Assembly: GCF_039822625.1 (NCBI RefSeq)
Contig: NZ_JBDLLG010000001.1
Coordinates: 339,829-403,828 of the forward strand
Direction of reading: 5' to 3'
From: Marinimicrobium locisalis
GTDB taxonomy: Bacteria; Pseudomonadota; Gammaproteobacteria; Pseudomonadales; Cellvibrionaceae
Length of the DNA: 64,000 nt
Shown here: piece by piece, positions 43,284 through 53,101 of the stretch
How positions within the stretch are numbered: the stretch's first letter is position 1
How the letters are laid out: every line of letters begins with the position of its first letter
Notes under the pieces: generated by a model
Seen by the model: the letters and a program-made list of their open reading frames with translations, nothing else
What the model was told of the DNA's origin: nothing
The model's database searches: none
Position numbers and translations under genes: made by a program

Positions 43284-46200
43284 ATGCGGTTTACCGATGT
43301 ATTTATCCGCAAACCGGTGTTGGCCACGGTTGTCAGCCTGTTTTTGCTGCTGCTGGGAGCGCGCGCCGGGTTTGACTTGAACGTGCGCCAATTCCCTGAG
43401 ATCAAAAACGCGGTGGTGACGGTATCCACCACCTATATCGGCGCCGATGCCGATCTGATTCAGGGGTTTATCACCAAGCCCATGGAGCGCGAGGTCGCCG
43501 CCGCTGAGGGCATTGACTACGTCAAGTCCACTTCATCGGCGGGAGTGAGCAGCGTTCAGGCCTTTTTGCGCTTGGACTATGACCCCAATGAAGCCCTGAC
43601 TCAGATCGCCGCGCAGGTGAACGCGTTGCGCTCCGAATTACCGGAGAACGCGGAAGATCCGGTGGTCTCCCTGTCCGTGGGGCAGGACACCGCCGCCATG
43701 TACCTATCCTTCTACAGCGATTTGCTGGACAACAACCAGATTACCGATTATCTGGTGCGGGTGGTGGAACCCAAGCTATCCACCATTCCCGGCGTTCAGC
43801 GCGCTCGCATTCTGGGGGGGCGCACCTTCGCTATGCGCATCTGGCTCGACCCTCAGCGTCTGGCCTCCGTGGGCATGACCGGTTCAGAGGTAGTGAGCGC
43901 CTTGCGCTCCAACAACGTTCTGGCGGCCCTGGGCCGGACCAAGGGGCAGATGGTCGCTGTTGACCTGAACGCCGGTACGGATTTGCGCAGCGTCGAGGCC
44001 TTCGAAGAAGTGGTGGTCCGCTCCAACGAGAATGCCGTGGTGCGTCTGCGCGATGTGGCAGACGTGGAACTGGGGGCGGAAAGTTACGAGTCCTCTGTGA
44101 GTTTCAATGGCAAGGCCGCCACTTTTATCGGGATTGAAATCTCGCCCGACTCCAACGCCCTTGAAGTGATTGGCCGGGTGCGGGATGTCTGGGATAACCA
44201 AATCATTCCCGAGCTGCCTGAAGGCCTCAATGCCGATATTCCCTACGACTCCACCGAGTACATTGAAAGCGCCATTGACGAGGTGGCATTCACAATTGTG
44301 CTGGCGCTGATTATTGTGGTGCTTGTGATCTACGCCTTCCTCGGCTCGGTGCGCAGCGTTATTGTGCCGGCGGTGGCTGTGCCGCTGTCACTCGTGGGCA
44401 CCTTCTTCTTAATGTGGATTCTAGGCTTTTCCATTAACCTGCTGACTTTGCTGGCCATGGTGCTAGCCATCGGTATCGTGGTGGATGACGCCATCATCAT
44501 GCTTGAAAACATCCAGCGCCATGTGGAAGAAGGCATGTCGCGCATGGATGCCTCTCTGCTCGGCGCCCAACAGCTGGCCTGGCCGATTGTGGCCATGTCC
44601 ACCACGCTGGTAGCGGTGTTTATTCCGTTGGGGTTTGTCGGTGGGCTGACCGGGGTATTGTTCGTAGAGTTTGCCTTTACCCTGGCCTCAACCGTGGTGC
44701 TCTCGGGTGTGGTGGCCCTGACGCTCTCCCCCATGATGTGCTCGCGGATCCTACGCTCGCGGGAGTCCGGAGGCGAGCGGCCCAAGTTGGAAGTCTGGCT
44801 GGATGATCATTTCGAAAAGCTGCGGGGACGGTATCAGCGCCTGCTTCATGGCACCCTGAATAGCATGCCGGTGGTGTTGGTGTTTGCGGCCATTATTCTT
44901 GCTTCCTGTTACTTCCTGTTCGTCTCCAGCCAGAACGAGCTTGAACCGGCTGAGGATCAGGGGTTCGTGTTCTCCCAAGCGACCGCCGATGCCTATGCCA
45001 CGCTGGACTATCTGGAAATTAACACAAGCCATATTGAGCAGCTGCTGGAGGATATTCCAGAGCTGGAGAACCTGTTCATCATTAACGGGACTAATGGTAC
45101 CAACGTTGGGATTGCCGGTTTCGTCATGGCGCCCTGGGACGAGCGCACGCGCAGTACGAATGAAATTCTCGAGCAGGATATTCAGCCATTCCTGAACAAC
45201 CTGCCAGGGGTGAATGTGTTTGCCACGGTACCGCCGTCACTGCCTTCCCCCGGCGGCGGTGGTACGCCGGTTCAGTTTGTGGTCGGTTCCACCCAGCCGT
45301 ACCCGGTAATGGATGAAGTCGTGGGGGAGATTGTTTCCCAGGCCCAGCAAAGCGGGAAGTTCATCTTTATCGACCGCGACCTCAAAATTGACCGGCCCCG
45401 GGAAACGGTGGAAATTGACCGGGAAAAGGCGGCGCTTATGGGGGTAGACATGCAGCGTGCCGCGGCCGATTTGGGCAGTTTGACCGGCGGCGGCTATGTA
45501 GGTCGTTTCTCCCTGGATAACCGCTCCTATCGGGTCATTCCCCAGGTTGAGCGGGAAGAGCGCTTGAATCCAAGCCTGCTGAAGGATTACTACACGCGCA
45601 ACCGCCAGGGCGAGTTGGTGCCCATGTCCTCCCTGATCACTCTGACGTCCTCGGTGCAGCCGCGCTCGCTTACCGGGTTCCAGCAGTTGAACTCAGTCAC
45701 CATCAGCGGGGTGCCCATGCCGGGGGTGGCCCTGGGCGATGCGTTGGGCGAGCTCGACCGCATTGCAGCGGAGGTGATGCCCGATGGTTTCAGTGTGGAC
45801 TACGCCGGCCAGTCGCGGCAGTTGAAGCAGGAAGGACAGCAATTGGTGGTCACTTTCTTCTTCGCCCTGCTGGTCATCTTCCTGGTGCTGGCGGCGCAGT
45901 TTGAGTCCTTCCGCGATAGTGTGATCATTATGGTCACGGTGCCGATGAGCATCTGTGGCGCCTTGATCTTCATCAGCGTGGGGCTGACCAGCATCAATAT
46001 TTATACTCAGGTGGGGCTGCTGGCGCTGATCGGGCTGATTGCCAAGCACGGTATTCTGATTGTGGAGTTTGCCAACCAGCTTCAGCAGGACGGACGTACC
46101 AAGCGGGAAGCCATTGAAGAGGCCACGGCTATCCGACTGCGCCCCATTCTGATGACCACGGCGGCCACCGTGCTCGGCATGGTTCCGCTTTTGATCGCCA

Positions 46201-46349
46201 CCGGCGCGGGCTCCGGCTCCCGCTTTGCCATGGGGCTGGTGATTGCCAGCGGCATGACCATCGGGACGCTGTTTACGCTGTTTGTAATCCCGGCGGTCTA
46301 TCTCTGGATGGCGCGGGATTATCACGGCGAAGCGGAAAAGTCGGCATAA
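43284..46349 (+). CDS. RND multidrug efflux permease (AcrB/MexB-type HAE family)
   Basis: 1021 residues and twelve expected membrane segments in two halves. Proton-relay aspartates D401 and D402 lie in GIVVDDAIIMLENIQ. Typical start MRFTDVFIRKPVLATVVSLF and the second-half GLIAKHGILIVEFANQ and IRLRPILMTTAATVLGMVP are present. It resembles the MexK/MdtBC/OqxB-like branch. The exported substrates cannot be read from sequence. Confidence 0.95.
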   Translation: MRFTDVFIRKPVLATVVSLFLLLLGARAGFDLNVRQFPEIKNAVVTVSTTYIGADADLIQGFITKPMEREVAAAEGIDYVKSTSSAGVSSVQAFLRLDYDPNEALTQIAAQVNALRSELPENAEDPVVSLSVGQDTAAMYLSFYSDLLDNNQITDYLVRVVEPKLSTIPGVQRARILGGRTFAMRIWLDPQRLASVGMTGSEVVSALRSNNVLAALGRTKGQMVAVDLNAGTDLRSVEAFEEVVVRSNENAVVRLRDVADVELGAESYESSVSFNGKAATFIGIEISPDSNALEVIGRVRDVWDNQIIPELPEGLNADIPYDSTEYIESAIDEVAFTIVLALIIVVLVIYAFLGSVRSVIVPAVAVPLSLVGTFFLMWILGFSINLLTLLAMVLAIGIVVDDAIIMLENIQRHVEEGMSRMDASLLGAQQLAWPIVAMSTTLVAVFIPLGFVGGLTGVLFVEFAFTLASTVVLSGVVALTLSPMMCSRILRSRESGGERPKLEVWLDDHFEKLRGRYQRLLHGTLNSMPVVLVFAAIILASCYFLFVSSQNELEPAEDQGFVFSQATADAYATLDYLEINTSHIEQLLEDIPELENLFIINGTNGTNVGIAGFVMAPWDERTRSTNEILEQDIQPFLNNLPGVNVFATVPPSLPSPGGGGTPVQFVVGSTQPYPVMDEVVGEIVSQAQQSGKFIFIDRDLKIDRPRETVEIDREKAALMGVDMQRAAADLGSLTGGGYVGRFSLDNRSYRVIPQVEREERLNPSLLKDYYTRNRQGELVPMSSLITLTSSVQPRSLTGFQQLNSVTISGVPMPGVALGDALGELDRIAAEVMPDGFSVDYAGQSRQLKQEGQQLVVTFFFALLVIFLVLAAQFESFRDSVIIMVTVPMSICGALIFISVGLTSINIYTQVGLLALIGLIAKHGILIVEFANQLQQDGRTKREAIEEATAIRLRPILMTTAATVLGMVPLLIATGAGSGSRFAMGLVIASGMTIGTLFTLFVIPAVYLWMARDYHGEAEKSA

Positions 46350-46374
46350 TCCCTCCCGATGCCGTCCCATTGTG

Positions 46375-46406
46375 ACTGGCTTCGCCGCTCCGGCGGCGCA
46401 GCCAGT
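46375..46406. terminator. Strong hairpin between the RND permease and imuB
   Basis: ACTGGCTTCGCCGC (46375-46388) pairs with GCGGCGCAGCCAGT (46393-46406) with one mismatch, in the convergent gap. There is no T run, so it may be a structural barrier or a factor-dependent terminator. Confidence 0.5.
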
Positions 46407-46474
46407 GGGTCTTAAAAGCCAATGCCCCTTCAAGCCGTGTCTTTCCAAGCAAAGTCGCCGGCCACAAGGGGCTG

Positions 46475-47881
46475 TTAAGCAAAATACCCCTGCATAAACC
46501 ATCCGCTTTGTTGTGGCTCCCTGAATACCCAACACCACTGCCCATCCTTATTGCGGGCTATGTAGTAATCCCGTACTTGAGGTTGCTGATCCCACCAACC
46601 GGTGGCAATTCGCTCCGGCCCATACACGATTTCCAGTGGTTGACGGCAGGGCTGGGGAGCGTCCAGCAGAAAACCGGGGCGCAGGCTCGGAGGGGGTGGG
46701 CTGTCGGGAAATCGCTCCGCTCTGCTGAGCGGGTCCCGTTCAACCGTGGCTTTCTCCGGGCGAAAATCCTCTTGCACGGCCAACCGCCGGACACGGTCCT
46801 CTCCCAGGCGGGCCTGTAACAAGGCCACCAGTTGGTCGGAAGAGAGCTTGGCGGTACTGTGGGGGTCCAGGCAGTCTCCAGTGTCTTTGGGGCGAGGCAG
46901 CAACTCCCGCGCCGAAAGAGCCAGGGCCACAACCGGTGCGTTCAAAGGCTGGCGCTCAAGCGTCAATTCAGTCAACGACAGCCAATGCTCGGCGCGGGAC
47001 TCGCCCCGCGCGGCGCCAATGGTTAAGGCCGTGGGCTCTCCCTCTCTGGGGTAGAGCCTTAGCTCCACCCGTTTGACCACCTGCTCCCGCGCCTGAAGAA
47101 AAGCTTCCAGCTCGGCCAGCAAGCGTTCAACCCAAGGCATTAACCGTTGAGTGGTCTCCAGTTCGTGGGGCAGTTCCCGGTGGCGGCGAAAGGTGTCCGG
47201 CGGTTGAAAAAACGGCAGCGGGTGGGGGAGCTGTCCGGTTAGGCGCCCCACGTATTGCGCCAGCTCGGCGTCAAAACGGCGAGATAAATCCTTGAGGGGT
47301 AGTGCCAGCAAACCGGCCATGGTCTGAATTCCCAAGCGGTGCAAATGCTCCCGGGTGGAGAGGGGCAAATCGGTCAATGCCAAAGAGCATTGGCGGTAAG
47401 CTCGGGCCAAGGCGTCGGGCTGATCGCTCAGCGGTGCCCCGGCTTTGGCCAATAACCGGGCCGAGAGAGGAGAAGTGCCTGCTCCGAGCTGACAGGTGAG
47501 GTTTTGGCGTTCCAAAAACCGCCGAATGCTTTTGCAATAATTGTCAAATCCATTATGGTATTTAACCATTCTGGTGGCGCCAAGCCACAACCCTTCAGGG
47601 GTATCGGGTGATATGTCTCCCGAAAGGTCATAAAGCCCTTGAGCCAGTTCCTCAATCCGGCGTTGGGCCATGCTTTCTTTTAAAGGCAGCAATTGGATAG
47701 TGGGGCAGAGTGCGGCGGCCGTGGCGAGCCCCATTCCATGGGTCACTCCCTGGTTTTTTGCCGTCTCATTCAGTTGTACCAAACGGTTGTCCCGCTCATC
47801 CACAATGCCGAGGGGGAGCGAATTATCCGGCTCCTGGGTTTCAAGCTGCAGCCGCGGAAAATACAGATAGAGCCAAAGCAT
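46475..47881 (-). CDS. imuB: ImuB, Y-family polymerase-like mutasome subunit
   Basis: 468 residues from ATG 47881 (MLWLYLYFPRLQLETQEPDN). It has the DinB-like fold (LALTDLPLSTREHLHRLGIQ with the helix-hairpin-helix), but the N terminus lacks the metal-binding acidic residues of active Y-family polymerases, as expected for ImuB, which acts as the adaptor to the sliding clamp. It starts 11 bases after imuA on the same strand. The C terminus converges with the RND permease gene. Confidence 0.9.
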   Translation of the reverse strand: MLWLYLYFPRLQLETQEPDNSLPLGIVDERDNRLVQLNETAKNQGVTHGMGLATAAALCPTIQLLPLKESMAQRRIEELAQGLYDLSGDISPDTPEGLWLGATRMVKYHNGFDNYCKSIRRFLERQNLTCQLGAGTSPLSARLLAKAGAPLSDQPDALARAYRQCSLALTDLPLSTREHLHRLGIQTMAGLLALPLKDLSRRFDAELAQYVGRLTGQLPHPLPFFQPPDTFRRHRELPHELETTQRLMPWVERLLAELEAFLQAREQVVKRVELRLYPREGEPTALTIGAARGESRAEHWLSLTELTLERQPLNAPVVALALSARELLPRPKDTGDCLDPHSTAKLSSDQLVALLQARLGEDRVRRLAVQEDFRPEKATVERDPLSRAERFPDSPPPPSLRPGFLLDAPQPCRQPLEIVYGPERIATGWWDQQPQVRDYYIARNKDGQWCWVFREPQQSGWFMQGYFA

Positions 47882-47892
47882 ATTCCCGCCCT

Positions 47893-48591
47893 TCACAGTC
47901 CTTCCGCGGTGCGCCAGTGGGCTGGAGTATTGGCTGCCAACTGAACGGTGGGAGAGGTCAGTTCCGACCAGGTACTTTCCATGGAGACCAAAAACGGTGG
48001 TACTGGCCAGCCATGGCGCCGGCGGGGAACAGCCACCATCAAGCCTTGAGAGTGGGGGGTCAATTGCAGGCACAAGTCCAACGGTAGCCCTGTATTTTGA
48101 GCTGTGCCTGGTCGTCCCTCCCCTTGAAGGGTCAGCAAAAACAGGCTGGCGGCGCCCGCGCGGGCCGCCAATTGTAACCGCCGCGCTTGGACGGTTTGCA
48201 ATGGTTGAGTCAGCCAAAGGCAGACGCTGTGGCAGACACCGCTTTTAAGACTTTGCTCCGCGGCCCACAACCGGCTTTTCGGGGTTTCGGGGTGTAGGAT
48301 CAACGTCTTTGCCAGATCAAGCCCGGCACCTTTTAAGCTTTCCGCGTTCAGAGGATAGGGTGGGGCGATGAACACCGACAGCCGCTCCGGGGACTGCAGG
48401 CTGGGAAAAAGCAGGCGCAGCTCCCCCACACCGGCGCGAGAGTGAATCGAAGTCACTCCGCCGCCGGGCCAGCCCCCAAGCTGTTGATCCAGCTCGGCCC
48501 AGCCGCTGGGGCGGACCTGAGCCGGGCTAGCGGCTTCCCGGCCGCGCCAGATCAGCCGCTGCTGTTCGAGCTGTTCCAGACTGGGTTCCAC
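47893..48591 (-). CDS. imuA: ImuA, RecA/SulA-like mutasome protein
   Basis: 232 residues from GTG 48591, which has GAGG five bases upstream; a TTG at 48618 would lie inside the LexA box and is less likely. It resembles the SulA/RecA-like fold (GWAELDQQLGGWPGGGVTSI), but the Walker A motif is degenerate. ImuA interacts with RecA and ImuB in SOS mutagenesis. It is the first gene of the imuAB operon. Confidence 0.88.
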   Translation of the reverse strand: MEPSLEQLEQQRLIWRGREAASPAQVRPSGWAELDQQLGGWPGGGVTSIHSRAGVGELRLLFPSLQSPERLSVFIAPPYPLNAESLKGAGLDLAKTLILHPETPKSRLWAAEQSLKSGVCHSVCLWLTQPLQTVQARRLQLAARAGAASLFLLTLQGEGRPGTAQNTGLPLDLCLQLTPHSQGLMVAVPRRRHGWPVPPFLVSMESTWSELTSPTVQLAANTPAHWRTAEGL

Positions 48592-48606
48592 ATAAACCTC
48601 GCAAAA

Positions 48607-48622
48607 CTGTATATACAAACAG
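48607..48622 (-). promoter_or_regulatory. LexA (SOS) box upstream of imuA
   Basis: CTGTATATACAAACAG fits CTGT-N8-ACAG exactly and lies 15 bases before the chosen imuA start, where it would cover the promoter or early leader. Confidence 0.9.
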
Positions 48623-48822
48623 TATAGCGCGCCACAGGTCCGCTGAAAAGGAAGGGAGTGAAATCGCCGTTATTTTTGCTTTCCCAGGCCAGTTTGTGGA
48701 GTCTGAACTGAGATAAAACGGTAACTTTGCTAGGATGGGGCACTATTGGCGTCCACGGCTACTCTTCATGGCCGAGCGTTGAGGTCGCCAGGTCTTAATG
48801 AGCCTTAAAGAGGAGTCATAGA

Positions 48823-49428
48823 ATGCAGCAGTGGGCCCGCCCTTTCAGTCTTATTGTCGGCCTTGCGCTCTCCGCTAGCGTGGTGAGTGACACAACGCCT
48901 GGCGACCCCGCCCCCGCTTTTCTGGTTAGCGATGCGACCGGAGAATCCCACACGCTGTCTCAGTACATCGGGGAGTGGCTGGTACTGGAGTGGTTTGATC
49001 CCGGCTGTGAGGCCGTTCAGCAGGCCTATGCCAACGATGCGCTGCCTCAGTTGCAAGAGCGTTACCGGGAAGAAGGCGTGAAGTGGCTGACAATCATCTC
49101 TTCCAAGCCCGGGCCGGACAACGTGGTGGAGCCGGAAGAGGCTATGGCTCTGAAGGGAGAGAATGGCCTGTCTTCCGAGGCGCCCATCTTGTTGGACGAG
49201 ACCAGTGTGATGGCTCGGGCCTACAGCGTTGAGGCGGCCCCCTATGTCATTCTGATCGACCCGAAAGGTACGCTCATGTATCGCGGGGCGCCGGGGGTGG
49301 CCCCCGCAGAGACCGAAGATAGAGGTAACAGCTATATTGAGGCGGCTCTCGAGTCGGCCATGGCCGGGGAGCCTCTGGAGCAAACCGCTACACCGGCCAA
49401 TGGCTGCGAGCTGGACCTGGAGCTTTAG
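48823..49428 (+). CDS. Exported thioredoxin-fold redoxin
   Basis: 201 residues. A signal peptide covers about the first 22 residues (MQQWARPFSLIVGLALSASV). The domain resembles AhpC-TSA/redoxin proteins: GDPAPAFLVSDATGESHTLS and LVLEWFDPGCEAVQQAYAND with a single cysteine where family members have a NxxCPxVxKHY motif, then APYVILIDPKGTLMYRGAPG. Only this cysteine and one near the C terminus (NGCELDLEL) are present. A peroxidase or redox role is plausible but unproved. Confidence 0.8.
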   Translation: MQQWARPFSLIVGLALSASVVSDTTPGDPAPAFLVSDATGESHTLSQYIGEWLVLEWFDPGCEAVQQAYANDALPQLQERYREEGVKWLTIISSKPGPDNVVEPEEAMALKGENGLSSEAPILLDETSVMARAYSVEAAPYVILIDPKGTLMYRGAPGVAPAETEDRGNSYIEAALESAMAGEPLEQTATPANGCELDLEL

Positions 49429-50912
49429 GCGAGTGCTGAATCCGAAAGCGCTTCTTCGTACACCCGCTCGTATTCGGCGGCGCTCCGCTCCCAGGTGTAG
49501 TCGCCTCCCATGGCGTTGAGCTGCCGTGCCCGCCAAGCTTCGGGGTGGTCACGGTACAAGGCCAGGGCCCGCTTGAGGGTTGAGCGCAAGGCCCCGGTGG
49601 TGGCGCTATTAAAGCGAAAACCATTGGCTTGCGCGGGGTCATCGTTATCAATAACGGTGTCCTTTAGTCCGCCCACCGCGTGCACCAACGGCAGCGTTCC
49701 GTAACGAAGACTGTAGAGTTGGTTGAGGCCACAGGGCTCGAACAGGGAGGGCATTAAAAACAGGTCTACGCCGGCCTCAATCTGATGGGCCAATGCTTCG
49801 TTATAGCCCAGCTGAACGGACAACTGCGCTGGATAATCTTGAGCGAGCCGCTGGAAGGCTTCTTCGTAGTCCGCCATTCCGCTGCCGAGGATGACCACTT
49901 GAATATCATTTCGGGCCAGGAACTCCGGCAGTGTTCCCAGCAATAAGTCCAGGCCTTTTTGTTCCACCATCCGCCCGATAAAGCCCAAAAGTGGTGTGCC
50001 CGGCTCGTTGGCCAGCCTCAGCTGTGAGCACAAAGCGCGCTTGTTAATGTCTTTCTTTTCTAAATGGCGGTGGTCGTAGTGGGCGACCAAGTGGACGTCC
50101 CGCTTGGGGTTCCATTCTTTGGCATCAATGCCATTGAGAATTCCGTAAAAATGATGGCGCCGTGCTCGCAGCAAGCCGTCCAGCCCACAACCGGCCGCGG
50201 GGGCTTGCACCTCCTGGGCATAAGTGGGGCTAACAGTGGTCAGCCGGTCGGCAAATACCAGACCGCCCTTAATAAAGGACAGTTGACCGTAAAACTCCAG
50301 GTAATCGGGGTGCCAGAGCCCGGGCGGCAACCCCAGCTCCTGCAGGGCCGAAGCATCAAACAGGCCGTGGTAGGCCAGGTTGTGAATGGTGAATACGGTG
50401 GCCGGTGGTCGAGTTGTCTCTTTGTCTTCTCGAGCCAGCAGCTCACAGGCCATGCCGCCCTGCCAGTCATTGGCATGCACCAGATCGGCTTTCCAGTCCA
50501 GCCCCGCTCGCCCCATGGCCAGTTCTACCGCCGCCCGGCACAAGGTATAAAAGCGACGGTGGTTGTCCGGCCAATCCGTCCCCTCGGCGGTGACATAGGG
50601 GTTGCCCACTCGCCGGGAAAACTCGGGAATATCTACCAGCCACACAATCACCCGAGTGCCCGGGAGCCGGGTTTGCCATAGGCGAACCTCGCGCCCATCC
50701 AATATCAGGGTACCCCGGGGCTTGAGCGGCGGCGCCTTGCCGTCGATGCCGTGGGCCTCCAAACGTTGAAACACCGACTGGTAGGCCGGCAACACCAGGC
50801 GAACCGAGTGACCGCGTTTGATGAGTGCCCGGGGCAGGGCGCCGGCCACATCGGCAAGGCCGCCGGTTTTTATTAGGGGAAAGGCTTCACTTGCCAGCCA
50901 GAGAATATTCAT
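49425..50912 (-). CDS. glgA: Glycogen synthase (ADP-glucose)
   Basis: 495 residues, GT5 family. ATG 50912 overlaps the glgB stop as ATGA; the frame opens four codons earlier (50924) with no support. The N terminus has the ADP-glucose motif KTGGLADVAGALP, and the C-terminal domain shows LFEPCGLNQLYSLRYGTLPL with the catalytic-site glutamate. It extends alpha-1,4-glucan chains. It converges with and overlaps the redoxin gene by four bases. Confidence 0.96.
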   Translation of the reverse strand: MNILWLASEAFPLIKTGGLADVAGALPRALIKRGHSVRLVLPAYQSVFQRLEAHGIDGKAPPLKPRGTLILDGREVRLWQTRLPGTRVIVWLVDIPEFSRRVGNPYVTAEGTDWPDNHRRFYTLCRAAVELAMGRAGLDWKADLVHANDWQGGMACELLAREDKETTRPPATVFTIHNLAYHGLFDASALQELGLPPGLWHPDYLEFYGQLSFIKGGLVFADRLTTVSPTYAQEVQAPAAGCGLDGLLRARRHHFYGILNGIDAKEWNPKRDVHLVAHYDHRHLEKKDINKRALCSQLRLANEPGTPLLGFIGRMVEQKGLDLLLGTLPEFLARNDIQVVILGSGMADYEEAFQRLAQDYPAQLSVQLGYNEALAHQIEAGVDLFLMPSLFEPCGLNQLYSLRYGTLPLVHAVGGLKDTVIDNDDPAQANGFRFNSATTGALRSTLKRALALYRDHPEAWRARQLNAMGGDYTWERSAAEYERVYEEALSDSALA

Positions 50913-53101
50913 AGCGCGTGACATTCGAGAATAATGGCTCCCAGTGGCGGCAAAGTCACTTGGATCGAATAGGGGCGATTCATCCAGGGCGATGCTTCGG
51001 CCGGAATGGGCAGCGGGTTGCCAAGGTTGCTCCCCCCGTAATAGGTGGAGTCCGAATTAAAAATTTCCCGGTATTCGCCCGCACTGGGCACGCCCAAACG
51101 GTACCCCTCCCGAGGCGTGGGGGTAAAATTCAGCACCACCACGAGAAAGCCGTCTTCACTGGAGCGCAAATAACTGATGATAGACTGAGTACTGTCGTGG
51201 CAATCGATCCATTCAAAGCCCTCGGGGCGAAAACCCCGCTGGTGGAGCTCTGTCCGGTTTCGGTAGAGATGGTTCAAGTCCGTTACCGTGCTCAAAATGC
51301 CGCGATGGGGGGCATGGTCCAGCAGTCCCCAATCCAGGGGCTCCCGGTAAGCCCACTCCTTTCGTTGGGCAAATTCCGAGCCCATAAACAACAGTTTATT
51401 GCCCGGATAGGTCCACTGGTAACTGTATAGTAGCCGCAGGTTGGCGAATTTCTGCCAGTCATCCCCGGGCATCTTTCCCAACAGACTGCCTTTGCCGTGC
51501 ACGACTTCATCGTGAGAGAAGGGCAACATGAAGTTTTCAGTAAAGGCGTACACCAGCCCAAAGGTCAGTTGGTCGTGATGATAATGGCGGTAAATCGGAT
51601 CCTTGCTCATATAGACTAGGGTGTCGTGCATCCAGCCCATGTTCCATTTCATGGAAAAGCCGAGGCCACCCACCCAGGTGGGCCGCGTCACCTGGGGCCA
51701 AGCGGTGGACTCCTCAGCCATAACCAGAGACCCCGGATGTTCACCGTGGCAGAGCTCGTTCAATTGGCGCAGAAAATCAATGGCTTCCAGGTTCTCGTTG
51801 CCGCCATAGCGGTTGGGCAGCCAGTCACCCTCCTCACGGGAGTAATCCAGGTAAAGCATGGAGGCCACCGCGTCCACCCGCAGGCCATCAATGTGGAATT
51901 CCTTTAGCCAATAAAGGGCGTTGGCCAACAAAAAGTTGCGCACCTCATTGCGGCCATAGTTGTAGATCAGTGTGCCCCAATCCCGGTGCTCGCCCCGGCG
52001 TGGGTCTTCGTGCTCATACAAGGCGGTACCGTCGTAACGCGCCAGGGCGTGCTCGTCCTTGGGAAAATGGGCGGGCACCCAGTCCAGTAAGACACCCACC
52101 CCCGCTTGATGCAGGTAATCCACAAAGTAACGAAAATCATCCGGTGAACCGAAGCGGCTGGTGGGCGCGTAATACCCCGTGGTTTGATAACCCCAGGAGT
52201 CGTCCAACGGGTGCTCGGTAATCGGCAGTAACTCAATATGGGTAAAGCCGAGGGGTCTGACATAGTCCGCAATCTGATGGGCCAGGTCGCGGTAGTTCAT
52301 AAACCCGCCCTCTTGCGTCTTCTGCCAGGAGCTAAGGTGCAGTTCATACACCGACATGGGTGCCGCCTGCCAGTCCCACGTGGCCCGTTGTTCTAGCCAA
52401 TCGGCATCGCCCCAGCGATACCGGGTGGGGGGCACGACGCGCGCGGCGGTTTGCGGTCGGATTTCAAAGGCGCGGCCGTAAGGGTCGGCTTTGGATTGCA
52501 CTTGCCCCGATTCCCGATTGCGAACCGAGAATTTGTAGAGATTGTCCGGGCTCAGGCCGGGGACGAACAGTTCCCACACGCCACTGCCGCCCAGTACCCG
52601 CATGGGATGACGGCGTTCATCCCAGAGGTTGAAGTCCCCGATGACACTCACCCGTTCGGCGGCCGGTGCCCAGGTGGCGAACAGCACACCCTCGACTCCG
52701 TCGACGGTTTTACAGTGAGCGCCAAGCACGTCCTGCACCTGCCAGTGCCGCCCCTCCCCGAACAGGTGCAAGTCCAGTTCGCCCACTTGTGGGGCGAAGG
52801 TATACGGCGTTCGCTCTGTGTAAGTGCAGCCCTCGGTATCTTTCCACTCCAGTTCAGGGTGGGGTGGAAGAGCCGCTTTCTCTCCCTTCCAGCACCATAG
52901 GCCGTCTTTGGTTTCTCGGGTTAATGTCAATGTGGCGTTAACGCCGGTTATCGAAATGCTCTTCGCATAAGGCAGAAAAACACGAAATGTAACCAATGAA
53001 GCGTCCCCCGGAAGGGGGTGGCAGCCGAGCACCTGAAAAGGATCGTGGTGTCGGGCTTGCGCCAAGCGCTCGCTGGCTTCCTTTAAAGCAGTCGCTGGCA
53101 T
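50909..53101 (-). CDS. glgB: 1,4-alpha-glucan branching enzyme
   Basis: 730 residues from ATG 53101, preceded by GGAAGAG. An N-terminal CBM48 region is followed by the GH13 barrel with GFTHIELLPITEHP, the nucleophile region DGLRVDAVASMLYLDYSR and the acid/base region VMAEESTAWP, and a C-terminal beta domain. It makes alpha-1,6 branches in glycogen. It is translationally coupled to glgA. Confidence 0.96.
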   Translation of the reverse strand: MPATALKEASERLAQARHHDPFQVLGCHPLPGDASLVTFRVFLPYAKSISITGVNATLTLTRETKDGLWCWKGEKAALPPHPELEWKDTEGCTYTERTPYTFAPQVGELDLHLFGEGRHWQVQDVLGAHCKTVDGVEGVLFATWAPAAERVSVIGDFNLWDERRHPMRVLGGSGVWELFVPGLSPDNLYKFSVRNRESGQVQSKADPYGRAFEIRPQTAARVVPPTRYRWGDADWLEQRATWDWQAAPMSVYELHLSSWQKTQEGGFMNYRDLAHQIADYVRPLGFTHIELLPITEHPLDDSWGYQTTGYYAPTSRFGSPDDFRYFVDYLHQAGVGVLLDWVPAHFPKDEHALARYDGTALYEHEDPRRGEHRDWGTLIYNYGRNEVRNFLLANALYWLKEFHIDGLRVDAVASMLYLDYSREEGDWLPNRYGGNENLEAIDFLRQLNELCHGEHPGSLVMAEESTAWPQVTRPTWVGGLGFSMKWNMGWMHDTLVYMSKDPIYRHYHHDQLTFGLVYAFTENFMLPFSHDEVVHGKGSLLGKMPGDDWQKFANLRLLYSYQWTYPGNKLLFMGSEFAQRKEWAYREPLDWGLLDHAPHRGILSTVTDLNHLYRNRTELHQRGFRPEGFEWIDCHDSTQSIISYLRSSEDGFLVVVLNFTPTPREGYRLGVPSAGEYREIFNSDSTYYGGSNLGNPLPIPAEASPWMNRPYSIQVTLPPLGAIILECHAL

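Noticed and set aside
48823..49428. Active two-cysteine peroxiredoxin or thioredoxin
   Set aside because: No CxxC motif is present; only one cysteine lies at the expected active-site position, so it is described only as a redoxin-fold protein.
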